The translations under genes and the position numbers were made by a program. A DNA stretch of 64,000 nt, taken from positions 4,303,001 through 4,367,000 of the forward strand of contig NC_089433.1 of assembly GCF_026210795.1 (NCBI RefSeq), given 5' to 3'. The notes beneath the pieces were generated by a model, which did no database searches, was not told where the DNA came from, and worked only from the letters and a program-made list of their open reading frames with translations. Below are positions 10,548 through 20,514 of this stretch, one piece after another. This stretch comes from Rhizophagus irregularis. Taxonomy: Eukaryota > Glomeromycota > Glomeromycetes > Glomerales > Glomeraceae. The stretch's first letter is position 1, and the number at the start of each line of letters is the position of its first letter.

Positions 10548-11326
10548 ATCGTCTCTAGTGGATTGTTTAATATAGGTGGAGGAGGGTTCAATTGTCTAAT
10601 TCGAAACCATTGTACCTGAATTCTAAGAGCAGCTATCTGTTGGAAAAGTTTATTTCTAAGTCTCCCTAATGTCTGAATCCCAAAACGCACCCTATTATTA
10701 GCATGTGCTAGCTGTGCATTAACCTGTCCAAGTTGCGCATTAGCCAATACAAGTTGTCCTCCAGTCCGAGTAGCCCTCAGCCGCCAATGATTTAGAAGGA
10801 TATTACCACGATTCACAGCATTTTGAGCCTCATTACGATCCCTTACTGCTTGAGTATAATCTGCTTGTAATACATTACGTTCATGTCGTGCCTGATTACG
10901 TTCACCTATAGCCCGTCGACGAAACTCTACCATAGTATCATAATCTCTTTGCAGGTTATGGTTTTCTTCTATGAAATTATCATTGGCAGCACGTATAATA
11001 ACTAATTGACGTTCTAAATTAGTAAACGTTTCATCAAATGCATTTATCTTACCTTGTGCAAAAACTAACAAATCTTTTGTAATACCAAGTTCTTCATGTT
11101 TTGCTTTACAGCGATACATTAATATATTAATAATATGTTTGATTTGATTATTTGCCTCCTGTATCTCTGAATCAACAGTTAAACGACCCCTGGTAGTCAA
11201 TAAATTTGCATGAGCCTTTAGTATTCTAACTAATTCATCATCGTCTTTTTCATTGACCAAGTGTGCAGGAGGCGGTCCAGTAGGTTCTGAAGGAGTATAA
11301 ACTGGAATTGGTGTTGATGTCGACAT
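10529..11326 (-). CDS. Coiled-coil structural-type protein, possible Gag partner
   Basis: 265 residues, intact, starting at ATG 11326. The N-terminus is Pro/Thr-rich (MSTSTPIPVYTPSEPTGPPP), the middle is a long amphipathic helix rich in Arg, Gln, Asn and Glu, and the end is Pro-rich. No catalytic motif is visible. It overlaps the start of Gag by 19 bases, with Gag in the -1 frame relative to it, so the two may be translationally coupled. It diverges from the ATPase with only 31 bp between the start codons. By position it could be a matrix or scaffold component; that is inference. Confidence 0.65.
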   Translation of the reverse strand: MSTSTPIPVYTPSEPTGPPPAHLVNEKDDDELVRILKAHANLLTTRGRLTVDSEIQEANNQIKHIINILMYRCKAKHEELGITKDLLVFAQGKINAFDETFTNLERQLVIIRAANDNFIEENHNLQRDYDTMVEFRRRAIGERNQARHERNVLQADYTQAVRDRNEAQNAVNRGNILLNHWRLRATRTGGQLVLANAQLGQVNAQLAHANNRVRFGIQTLGRLRNKLFQQIAALRIQVQWFRIRQLNPPPPILNNPLETIWLPLR

Positions 11327-11357
11327 AGTATTTAAACTAAGTAAGAATAAAATTTAA

Positions 11358-12581
11358 ATGGATCTTTATGTATACAATTTGGACGAGTACACGACTGACT
11401 CAAGACAAGGCAATGAGTTTGCTCCATCATGGCCCTTTCGATTAGCCGTAGCAGGTAGCTCAGACTCAGGTAAGACAACTATGATCATTAACTTGTTAAT
11501 GGGTGACAAGAAGGCAAAGGAGGATGGTAATCGGTATGTACTATGTGATGCAGTACTTTTAGTTGGCAGATATCTTGACGAGCCGAAGTGGGCAGTTGTA
11601 CATGATTTTTTCAAAGAGGAGAAGATCCCATTCACTGCAGTAACCCATAGTGAGATTCCAGAGATTGACTCCTTCGACCCTACTCAAGCTACTGTGGTAA
11701 TCTTCGAGGATCTGATGGATGCACCTAAAAAAATCCAGGATCTCATCACTGGTTACTTTACACATGGACGACACAAAAATATTTCATATATTTATGTAGC
11801 CCAAAGATTCTTTGCCATGCCTAAGGCTATTCGAGAAAATGTTAACTACATCTCACTGCATGGAGGTCATGGGAGCCTTACAGATACTAAGAGAATCATC
11901 CGCCTATATACAGAAGAATCAGAGTCATTAGCACCAGTAATTGATGATCTTACTCTGCAACGTGAATTTGTAGTGTTTGATCTTAGACGGTCTAAAAGTG
12001 ATCCACTGTCCATTCGAGTAAGATGGGATACTAGTCTCAGTTCGATCACAGAGCAATCTCAGTTCAATCCTAGTTCAATCTCAGTTCAATCTCAGTTTGA
12101 TCCAAGTTTGAACCCAGTTCGATCTCAGTCTGAACCCAGTTCAATCACAGTTCGATCCAAGTTTAGTCCCTATGGTCAGAAAGCTGTATCTGAAGCAAAA
12201 AAAGGTGGACACTTGATTGAATTTGCTCGGGTATTTCCATCCCCTAAAGAGCGTCAACATTTACTTGTACCTGGTGTCTTAGCCAAGAATACAGATACCT
12301 GGATTAAATTTGTCTTTCGGGAAGCTTATGGACTTTCTGGTAAGACCCTAGGAGCTGACTTTCAGGACTTCTTAGCAAAAGTACAGGGTAGGACTGCAAA
12401 GACTGAAACTCTGAAAACTGAGAATGTGAAGGAGTTATTCTCCCGATATGAAGCCCTGAAGTCTAGTCGCCCTCTGGATAATAAAAAAATAATAGAAGGT
12501 ATTGAAGATCTTCTACAGATCTTTTCTAAGAGCCACATGGACCGTCGAGCATTACAAGTAGGGATTAATAGTATCTTGTGA
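11358..12581 (+). CDS. A32-like DNA-packaging ATPase (FtsK/HerA superfamily)
   Basis: 407 residues, intact, ATG at 11358. Walker A is GSSDSGKTT at residues 33-41. Walker B is TVVIFEDLMD near residues 112-121, followed by a conserved TGYFTHGRHKNISYIYVAQ segment containing the sensor Gln. This layout matches the packaging ATPases of Polintons and large DNA viruses, which pump the genome into capsids. Residues about 225-275 are a low-complexity insert made from repeats of an S-x-F-(N/D)-P-S pattern (DNA 12030-12170), absent from typical members. Its presence beside a Gag-like gene suggests that the element packages DNA into a Gag-based shell. Confidence 0.9.
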   Translation: MDLYVYNLDEYTTDSRQGNEFAPSWPFRLAVAGSSDSGKTTMIINLLMGDKKAKEDGNRYVLCDAVLLVGRYLDEPKWAVVHDFFKEEKIPFTAVTHSEIPEIDSFDPTQATVVIFEDLMDAPKKIQDLITGYFTHGRHKNISYIYVAQRFFAMPKAIRENVNYISLHGGHGSLTDTKRIIRLYTEESESLAPVIDDLTLQREFVVFDLRRSKSDPLSIRVRWDTSLSSITEQSQFNPSSISVQSQFDPSLNPVRSQSEPSSITVRSKFSPYGQKAVSEAKKGGHLIEFARVFPSPKERQHLLVPGVLAKNTDTWIKFVFREAYGLSGKTLGADFQDFLAKVQGRTAKTETLKTENVKELFSRYEALKSSRPLDNKKIIEGIEDLLQIFSKSHMDRRALQVGINSIL

Positions 12582-13125
12582 GAATATCAAGTAATTCGTC
12601 TGCAGAAGCTCTAAGAATCATAGCACTTTTTTTACGGCCTTCAAAGTCAATCCTTAACATCTTAGCCTTCAACCCTATTGCTCCTAAGGCACGAGAAGCA
12701 AAGTTCTTAGTCATTGAATTACTTATATGATTTACATAGTTCTCATAGAATGTATTGAAAGGCTCGTCGATACCATCTGGATATGTACCCCTTAGAAATT
12801 GATATAAGGCAATTTCTCCACTATCACAACCTATGGCTATAAGCTGTTCGAGAAGCCACTTCCTAATATCTTCATATGGCTCTCCATCCATAATTTTCAT
12901 ATCCAGTCTTTGTGAAAACAATTGTGTAAAGTCCACATTACTTGCCCGACGAATGATCTGAACTAACTTATCCCTAGCAAGTCCCAAGGCTTGTAGAGGG
13001 TCATTCTCATCATTAATCTTCTTTATAATCTGTCTGTATAATACACTGGATAATCCTCTATGTGCTGTTTTTGGAGTGATTACTCCACAGTTTTGGCACT
13101 GGTTTATTACGATTGATGTTGACAT
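12565..13125 (-). CDS. Conserved-looking protein of unknown function
   Basis: 186 residues, intact. ATG at 13125 gives MSTSIVINQCQNCGVITP, with one CxxC close to the N-terminus, then a mostly helical body ending ADELLDILTRYY. No family was recognised. It converges on the ATPase gene and overlaps its end by 17 bp, which supports a genuine compact element gene. The Polinton genes for minor capsid, penton or maturation factors have no recognised counterpart here, so this is a candidate for a structural role, without direct evidence. Confidence 0.6.
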   Translation of the reverse strand: MSTSIVINQCQNCGVITPKTAHRGLSSVLYRQIIKKINDENDPLQALGLARDKLVQIIRRASNVDFTQLFSQRLDMKIMDGEPYEDIRKWLLEQLIAIGCDSGEIALYQFLRGTYPDGIDEPFNTFYENYVNHISNSMTKNFASRALGAIGLKAKMLRIDFEGRKKSAMILRASADELLDILTRYY

Positions 13126-13170
13126 GGCTATCTTTCTTTATGTAAAAAAGAATTATTCAAAATTAAGTAA

Positions 13171-13752
13171 CTATTCGGAGCAGTCCTTGCACAACTTGTC
13201 CGTTAAGTCACTTGGGCTTACAGGCATGAGACATTCCTTACACAACTCAATATTAAGCTCTGCAAGTCTCGGGGTATGGTCCTCCAAAGTTCGTGGATGA
13301 CCGGAAGGACCAGAGGAAGGTGTCCCATTAGTCGTATCTTGCTGTAAGATAAAATCATCATATTCATCTTGGTCAGCCTGAATAGCGGCCCTGATTTGTT
13401 GTATATCATTGAAAGTTAACCGCTGCCCATCAAGATTTTCCTCATTATAGCGTGTTTCATTGATGATTTCCTCTATAAGCGCCTCTTTTTCATAATGGAC
13501 AAGGTAGTAATCCTCAACTACCTCATAGTCACTCTCAATCAGTCTATGATATGTTCTAGTACCACGTCAAATATAACGTCCTGTATCTGTATTTAAATAT
13601 ACAGGTTGCTCTTCAGGTGGAGGTGCAGTTTGTCTACGGACAAGCCTTCCATCAATATAATCATGGGATTCCATAACTATTCGATTAAAGGTATCTCCAC
13701 CAACACAGATTGGACGTCCAGTTATAGGATTAGTTATATAAGGGTATGACAT
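13171..13752 (-). CDS. 2-cysteine-adaptor-like protein with one in-frame UGA
   Basis: The frame runs from ATG 13752 to TAG at 13171 (193 codons) with a single TGA at 13567-13569. The N-terminus NPITGRPICVGGDTFNRIV resembles the short NPxTGRxIxxGGxTYxxL module repeated in many large DNA virus proteins. A second, weaker copy follows (TDTGRYI, then the UGA, then RGTRTYHRLI). The UGA sits inside that second module, where CGA or a Cys codon would fit. An acidic middle follows, and two CxxC pairs at the C-terminus (CKECLM and CKDCSE) suggest a zinc site. Function is unknown. The frame is fully open apart from one codon, so loss is recent or the UGA is read through. Confidence 0.6.
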
Positions 13753-13794
13753 GTCTTTTTTCTGTACGTGTCTACATACCTAATTGTTATCTTC

Positions 13795-14025
13795 AATTTA
13801 CAATAACCAAGTGACATCGTCATCAGTCGTTATCAAAAAAAATGCAAGAATACCTGATGATGAGGTTACATGGTCATCAGTCCTTATCAAAAATGCAAGG
13901 ATACCTGATGATAAGGTTACATGGTCATCAATCCTTGTCGAAAAAATGCAAGGATACCTGATGATAAGGTTACATGGTCATCAGTCCTTGTCAAGAAATA
14001 TGAGGATACCCGATAAATAAGCTAC
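13795..14025. repeat. Tandem repeat of about 51-54 bp, four copies
   Basis: Units contain ATGGTCATCAGTCCTTATC and GCAAGGATACCTGATGATAAG with small indels. The array sits between the adaptor-like and F-box-like genes, within the longest intergenic gap of the Polinton. A short plus-strand frame through it is repeat-derived, not a gene. Confidence 0.75.
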
Positions 14026-14040
14026 TCCTGTTGAGTCCAT

Positions 14041-14439
14041 TCATTCCACTCCCCAAGGGTCGCCTCCCCATCTTTGTTCACTTAATGCATGCTCTATGGT
14101 TTCCCTTTCCTGGGGGTTCACAACCATCCCATTCCTAAGCATTTTCTCCATAATATAAAGCTGATCCTCGGTGAGGCGGTCTATCCAGTTTTTATAGGAG
14201 TCATTTACATCTTCAAATGTCATCCACTCAATATCCCCCTTTTCAAACCGCTTTCCAAGAGCCTGGATTTCCCAGTACACATCCCCGATCGTAGTAGCGT
14301 AATTTTTCCATCTCTTATATGCTTCTTGACGAACCTCCTGCCACCACACACTATCTACTTTACTCGCTGCAATAAGGTCAGTATCTGGGATCTTTGCAAC
14401 AATGCGTTCGACTATTTCTACTGGTAATCGGTCCAACAT
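14041..14439 (-). CDS. F-box protein
   Basis: 132 residues, intact, ATG at 14439. The N-terminus MLDRLPVEIVERIVAKIPDT, followed by DLIAASKVDSVWW, is a good match to the F-box (LPxEIxxxI, DLxxxSxVxxxW), which binds Skp1 in SCF ubiquitin ligases. The rest is charged and helical, ending GGDPWGVE, with no recognised substrate-binding repeat. F-box genes are not part of the standard Polinton set, so this looks like a captured host gene. A plausible role is to redirect host ubiquitination, which is inference. The second F-box-like gene at 32948-33307 supports a real theme. Confidence 0.7.
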   Translation of the reverse strand: MLDRLPVEIVERIVAKIPDTDLIAASKVDSVWWQEVRQEAYKRWKNYATTIGDVYWEIQALGKRFEKGDIEWMTFEDVNDSYKNWIDRLTEDQLYIMEKMLRNGMVVNPQERETIEHALSEQRWGGDPWGVE

Positions 14440-14532
14440 GATGTTATGTTACTTATACTATAGCCATCTTCAATTACTGTATGCCCATTACAAATGGATA
14501 AAAAATATAAACTAAATTCGTACAGGAGCCGC

Positions 14533-15003
14533 TTATGCAAGAAGTTCTGCTAAGGTTTTCTCAGCCTCATTCATAGTGACAGCTCGCTTTGGGGGACCTG
14601 TTAATGAGTCCTTAGTTACATTATAATACAACTCGAAGAGGGCCTCAAGTTTGTCTAAAAGAGCTTGTTTATTCTTGTATGATTCACGAATCTTTGCTAT
14701 CTTAGCAGTATATGCTGCATTATCTGGGAAGAGTTTTTTGGCCACGAACTTCACATATGATACAGGAGACTTTGCTGTCTGGATTCTCTTGATATACTTC
14801 ACATGATCCTGGACAAGGTAGCTGGTTTTGCTAAACCCAGATACTAATGTGACTACTATAGTGTCTTTCAATGCACGGATAATCTTGAGGACAGTTTCAT
14901 CAGAGACAATGGTGAACTGATTGCATGATGCATCATAAATAACTTCATCACTAATGCTGTCAGTGCGGTTAATAACGCTTGCTAATTCAGTATATGTTGA
15001 CAT
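14533..15003 (-). CDS. Unknown element protein
   Basis: 156 residues, intact, ATG at 15003 (MSTYTELASVINRTDS). It is predominantly helical, with a Lys-rich middle (KYIKRIQTAKSPVSYVKFVA) and an acidic end. No motif was recognised. It lies 113 bp downstream of the polymerase stop, on the same strand as its neighbours, so it probably belongs to the Polinton. Confidence 0.6.
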   Translation of the reverse strand: MSTYTELASVINRTDSISDEVIYDASCNQFTIVSDETVLKIIRALKDTIVVTLVSGFSKTSYLVQDHVKYIKRIQTAKSPVSYVKFVAKKLFPDNAAYTAKIAKIRESYKNKQALLDKLEALFELYYNVTKDSLTGPPKRAVTMNEAEKTLAELLA

Positions 15004-15116
15004 GATTCCTTATACTTTTTTGTACTTTGTAATAAATAGGAATCTTCAAATTGACTTTACATTCAAGCAAGAAAAAATATATATACCTACTGTAAATCCA
15101 ACTGCATTCTTGGCAA

Positions 15117-16973
15117 TCATGTCCAGATAACCTTGTTTGCATTTTTCACATGGCAGTATCCTGCGGTTTCAAACTTGAGAGCTTTCAATGCTTTGGATGC
15201 ATTTTCTGGACAAGTGATAAGTGTAGGACTACTCGGCTGTTCCTCTAGAATAAATCCATCTGTATGGATGCGTCGTACTTTATCCTTATATAGTTCTAAT
15301 AACTCTGAAGTCGTCTTCTGACCATGTGCTAATAAGAATGGAGCGATCCTAGGATACTCACCCTTGAAGGGACTACCTGGGTTTGTGAACTGGAATCGCC
15401 ACTGGTCAAATCCTACTGGTACGATGGAGTCAAGTGTGTGGCCTTCTGGAAACTTGAATGGATCTGTTTGATCTGTGGTGAGTGTCTTGTAATTGCGTTT
15501 CCTCTGGCAGAGTGCTCCCCATAGTGTATTGAGAACTCTCTTTGCAACACGACCGGCCACGCCACCCTGGTTCTTTATATTGAAGAGAAAGTGAACATAC
15601 TCACCAAATATTACAGTCCCAGGAATTCTTGCTTCTCTGTCATATATCAAGGCATTTGGCTTTCCATCCTGGATTAACTGTATATCGAGACCAAGTTTCT
15701 TTGCTCGTTGTAAGTCAATGAATGTATAGACTCCCCTCTTATTCTGTCAGAAGAGAATGTCATTACCACTTACCTTGGCACGAAATAATCCATACAAGGC
15801 ATAACCTCTGTGGTCTACAAAGTCTTTGAGTATTTGAAACTTACCTTGTCGGATTGGAAAGTTTGCATTTGATTGCTGAATACTTGGATACAAACTTGTC
15901 ATGTCGTATTGTCTTCCATAGCCCTTCCATTCATTATCTGCCCAGATAAGACCTCCCATCATTGCATCACTTATCCACTCTGCTTCGACTGGGTCAAGAG
16001 GATCATTGGCTGGAACCCCTACACTAAACTGTTCAAAAAGCCAGAGTGCAGTTCTCTTGTACGACCAGTTGTGGTAAGATAAGTCGATTCCTAGACCGAA
16101 CTTCTTTGTAGCCTGTAGAAAGGAATCCCGCTCTTCATGGATCCTCTGGTATGTTTCCTCAAGTGTTTCATATATTCCAGTTTTACGATTCTTCTCAATA
16201 GGGATGAAGGAGTAACTATCAGAGTTCTTACCTTTCTGAAACTGTCCAACTGTAAGAGACTTAACTGTCTTACCATTGTATATTGTTACTACATTATTAA
16301 CCCCATCTTCACGATAAACAAAGGGAGACTTTTGTTTTCTATCTAATTTACTAGGGTGAAGTCTTCCGGGATTCAGTGCAAGAGAGTAGTGGCCTTCAGA
16401 CAGGATGAGGGTTGCACGTCTGTCAGATTTGCTCTTGGAAATTCGAGTGGAATCCCCTACAATATTAAGTGCAAGGCTTCCTGCAAGTTGTTCAACCTTA
16501 TCCATATATGAGACTGGAACTGGAGCATCACGATTGAGACCTAATGCCTTTTTGATATATTCAGGCTTTTTTATAGTCTCGGGTATTTTAGAGAATATAC
16601 CATAGATATGCTTCAGGCATTCATACAGGCAATCATTTAGCTTCCCATTGCATCCCCCTGCAACCGGTGGAGCATCTCTCACATAAATTATGAATCGTTC
16701 AAAGTAATCAGGATCTGCATCATCCGGTAGTTGTGCTTCATCATAGTGGTTTAAGAGTGAGAAGAGGCTGGCTGGTTGGTTTCCTGATGTCCATCTACCG
16801 GGTTTCCAGTTTTCATAGGGGAGCAGGATCTGAAATTTATGTGTCGGATACCGGGATTGGAGTCGCTGTCCAAGTCTTGCTATTACTCCTCTGGAAAATC
16901 TTGCGCCTGAATACTGTAATTCTTTGATATCCGGTCTTGTAGGTAAAGCACGGACAATCTCTGAATAAACCAT
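15117..16973 (-). CDS. Protein-primed-type family B DNA polymerase with OTU-like N-terminal segment; one in-frame UGA
   Basis: 618 codons from ATG 16973, interrupted once by TGA at 15747-15749 (codon 409; CGA would fit between LF and QNKRG). Polymerase motifs in order are A, YDMTSLYPSI (356-365); B, AKRVLNTLWG (478-487); and C, HTDG (570-573). The order and spacing suit the protein-primed PolB of Polintons. No 3'-5' exonuclease motifs are evident and the protein is shorter than typical Polinton polymerases. Around residues 107-120, GCNGKLNDCLYECL, and near 195, GHYSLAL, resemble the Cys and His boxes of an OTU-type cysteine protease. It would copy the element from its ends using a terminal protein. 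The UGA separates motif A from B and C, so this copy may be dead. Confidence 0.88.
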
Positions 16974-17037
16974 TTGATGTATTTATGAATTGTGTTCAGT
17001 TGTAATATAGGTTTTTTATACAAAAAATATAAGATAA

Positions 17038-19106
17038 CTAAGAAGTGCTTATCTTATTAAAAGGAGTCAATCTTGCTGCATACACGATCAAGATCCTCTT
17101 CATCCCAGTCATCGACGATTCCATTGGCAGCTTCCCATTCACGTTCCATATCAGTTTTTGGACATTCCTCTGGAATTTCTCGTGCTTTACCTTATTCATC
17201 TTCATAGTTTCATAACCAGAGGTGGTAGGGATAATCTCGGCATCACGATCCTCCTTGTATACTCTTATTAGATCTGCAAGCTCTTTACGGCTAGGTGTTT
17301 TAGATAAGTATCCATTATATTCGATCCAGTCCTTGAAGCGGTCTACTACTTCCCTAAGGTAGTACTGGTACTCGTCTTCAATACGTGTTGTGGGACATTC
17401 CTCTACTTCAAACGCGAGTATTTCCAAGTCATACTCGTCTGACGCGTTTTGGTACTTAGCCCATAAATCCTTACCTGTATTGTAGAGATCATTGAAGACC
17501 TGGTCCTTTGAATTCTTGACCCATGGCTTATAATCCCATCGGTGCCTTTCATGCCAAGCCCAGTGTGCTCGAGTACCTTCCTTTGGTTCAGGGTCCCAGT
17601 CAACTTCTAGTTCTGTGTCGGGTTCTGGGATAGGTTGCTCTTCAGGAGCCGGTTCTGGGTCAGGATTAGTGACAGATGCAGAAGATTCTGCGGGAGACTC
17701 GGATTGTTGTTCAGGAGCCAGTTCTGGGTCAGGCTTAGTGACAGATGCAGAAGATTCTGCGGGAGACTCGGGTTGTTGTTCAGGAGCTGGGTTCACAGTT
17801 GTAAAATCTGAGTCAGATAGCAAGTCATCTAAAACGTCATAGTCATCATCAGCTTTAAATGCAGGTTCCTCAGCAGGCGGCTCATTTTCTTGATCAGGTT
17901 CCTCATCAGATAGATAACAGTCCGAGAAGCTATCTATAGGTTCATCAGTATCTGACTCTATAGGAGCTGGAGATTCCTCAGGAATAGGATCCTCATTGAT
18001 GACAGGTGCGGGTTTTACCTTCAAGCAATCGGGCTTAAGTGGTACTGGTGGTGGAGTCTTTTTGGAAACTGGTTTCTCTTCAGTAGGCTTCTTCTCGACA
18101 GGAGCGGGTTTTTCCTCAGCAGGTTTCTCTTGTACGTCTTGTGGATTATTAGCAGGAATGCTATGTATATTTGCCAAGAACTTCTCTAAGGCTTTGGGAT
18201 CAGATGCGGGTTTCTCAGGAGTATCTATATCAATTCCTTCTATATCGATTTCATCTGTTTCATGTATCCAGTTTTTGCCAAGAAACTTCTTGTATAGATC
18301 CTCCCTAGATATACTGTAAACTTGTGGTGTTGTTTTACCTATACGCATTTTTTTACTTTTTATACTTAGCTCATTTGATAGGATTCTGGATGCATTGATC
18401 TTTGATAGGGGTGAAATGCAATGAGTTTCACAGTATGAAGTATATACCCTATAAAATTCTTGAATAGGTAGGTCGGTTATATGATTTTTTACTATGAGGT
18501 AAGTGTCCTTTATGAATTGAAATAGGGGTGGGAGAGTCGATATGATGTGATCCTGCTTAGATGTTATCATAGGTGGTGGATTCCCATTGAAGTCTGGGTA
18601 AGCGTCTGCAATGGCTCTCAAGTAAGCATAGAATGCCTCACTGGCGCCTGGATATTTCATAGCATCACCGAGTTTCTTAAAGTAGTTGAGGTCTCCCTTG
18701 CGGGATGGTGACACATCCAAGAACACTGTGCGCCTATCATCATTCTCCACTCTGAGAGCATTTTCATTGGTGAGTACAATGGTGGATATAAAGTTTTTGT
18801 AATGTGTTGGCGTCTTGTATTTTTCATGGATTTCCATTATGTCACCTGTTAACTTATCCTTCAACGATCGATACAGATTATTCCACTGGCTTTTTTCTGT
18901 AGGCATTTTCTCAAGGAGGAGAAGAACCTTACCTTGTAATTGCCCATTGAAACTTCCAAGAATCGTTTGAGGATCGCTGGTCTTATAAACAAGTTGAGTA
19001 CCTAAGACACTACGTTGAATGAAATCTGTTATAATACTCTTACCCCAACCCTGTCCAGATTTCAGGTAGAGAATCGAATACATTTTCCTTCCAGCTGCCA
19101 CACCGG
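17038..19106 (-). pseudogene. SF3 helicase, C-terminal portion (split by the Ty3 element)
   Basis: This is the larger part of the Polinton helicase; its N-terminus is at 32164-32729. Walker A GQGWGKS lies near 19030, Walker B (VLLLLEKMP) near 18920 and the sensor STIVLTNENA near 18770, typical of superfamily 3 helicases fused to primase-like regions. The tail is long, with Pro/Glu/Lys repeats (including two copies of an ESPAESSASVT module near 17660-17770) and then a Trp-rich acidic region. Removing the Ty3 element and one 4-bp target copy restores an uninterrupted frame of about 876 codons, so the gene was intact before the insertion. Confidence 0.85.
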
Positions 19107-20484
19107 TGTCACCCCCGTCTGCCACCCGGCGGTAAACAAAGTTCCCTGCTTCTGTTATATGTGCTCTCAGCGAAACATTAACATTCTTGCTTGGTTTAGT
19201 TTTATTACTACTTAACTTTCAAATTGCGATAGCTCTCGCCACGATATTTCATCCATTATCTTCTTTCAAAATACGATAGTTCTCTTTACAAAAGTTTATA
19301 TTTTATTCATTTCATAATTCTTGTTATGACATTAAATTCACCATGAATTTGTCCAATTAAAATTAATTAAGCGAACATTACAGTAAAGTTTAGGGCGAAC
19401 CTATTACCTTTAAAATAACATTACGCTTTACTAACAATTAATTAAACAAAATTACTTTTTCATCATAGGAAAATAGTAACAAAAACAATCGAAACAATTA
19501 ATTTTCATATAAAGGGTATTTTATTTATTCTTCATAAAATTCACAATTTAACTAATTTACTTAAAGTTTTACATCGTATCTGACGACTGTGGAATTCACC
19601 TCCCATTCCGCTCCTATTTAAACCAACTTTCTTATTCTTTCTTTTCTTACTTCTTATTTCTTTCTAATATTTTATATGTTATCTTTTATGCGCTATCTTA
19701 TATGCTATTTATATATTATCTTTTCTAATATGTTATACTATTTTAATACGCTATCTTTTCTTTAAAATAAAATAATCTTTCAAATATTATATCGTAAAGA
19801 TCCATCTTTTGTGGCTATGCTATCTTTTCTTTAAAATAAAATAATCTTTCGAATATTATATCGTAAAGATCCATCTTTTGTGGCTGTGCTATCTTTTCTT
19901 TAAAATAAAATAATCTTTCAAATATTATATCGTAAAGATCCATCTTTTGTGGCTGTGCTATCTTTTCTTTAAAATAAAATAATCTTTCAAATATTATATC
20001 GTAAAGATCCATCTTTTGTGGCTGTGCTATCTTTTCTTTAAAATAAAATAATCTTTCAAATATTATATCGTAAAGATCCATCTTTTGTGGCTGTGCTATC
20101 TTTTCTTCTGCGTCTCGTCAGCTATTCTTCTACTGCGGCTGCAGTTCATCAATATTTTACATGTTCCTATTTTTTTTGTTCCTTTAATTCGCTATCCTTC
20201 CTTTTTATATGATTTATCATTTGTGGCTTATGATTACTCCTCCTAATTGTTCCTATTGTTGAACTTGATAAACTGGTTGCTAAGCCACATCGATCAACTC
20301 CCCACTTGATCTATTGGTTCCCCGTTAATCATTTAATAAACATTACATCATGTAGATCATTCCTTCTCCTAAAAGTTTATCCTTTCCGGTTAGTTTTATC
20401 CAATCATGTGACTTTCTATCGTTTGATCTTTTATTCCATATTATTCCTCCATATTATGCGATTACTTCAGCATCTATGGCTACA
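19107..20484 (-). repeat. LTR (3' LTR of the Ty3 element)
   Basis: 1,378 bp bounded by TG and CA on the coding strand. It holds five copies of a 69-bp tandem repeat. The polypurine tract abuts it at 20485. It appears identical to the LTR at 30786-32163. Confidence 0.95.
19750..20094. repeat. Five 69-bp tandem repeats inside the LTR
   Basis: Units begin at 19750, 19819, 19888, 19957 and 20026, followed by a partial unit. Copies are almost identical. Because 69 is a multiple of three, they create an open frame of repeated 23-residue blocks, which is a by-product, not a gene. The same array recurs at 31429-31773. Tandem blocks in an LTR often act as enhancer-like elements; here that is a guess. 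Confidence 0.9.
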
Positions 20485-20499
20485 GTTTGCCCCCCACCT
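20485..20499 (-). promoter_or_regulatory. Polypurine tract of the Ty3 element
   Basis: On the coding strand AGGTGGGGGGCAAAC lies directly before the 3' LTR start TGTAGCC, the standard position for plus-strand priming. It follows the integrase stop by about 15 bases. Confidence 0.8.
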
Positions 20500-20514
20500 A
20501 AAATTTGAGTCCCA

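Noticed and set aside
13784-14020. 78-codon plus-strand frame
   Set aside because: It comes from the tandem repeat between Polinton genes.
19815-20081. 88-codon frame of repeated 23-residue blocks (also 31494-31760)
   Set aside because: It is produced by the 69-bp tandem repeat in the LTR; a period divisible by three keeps any frame open.
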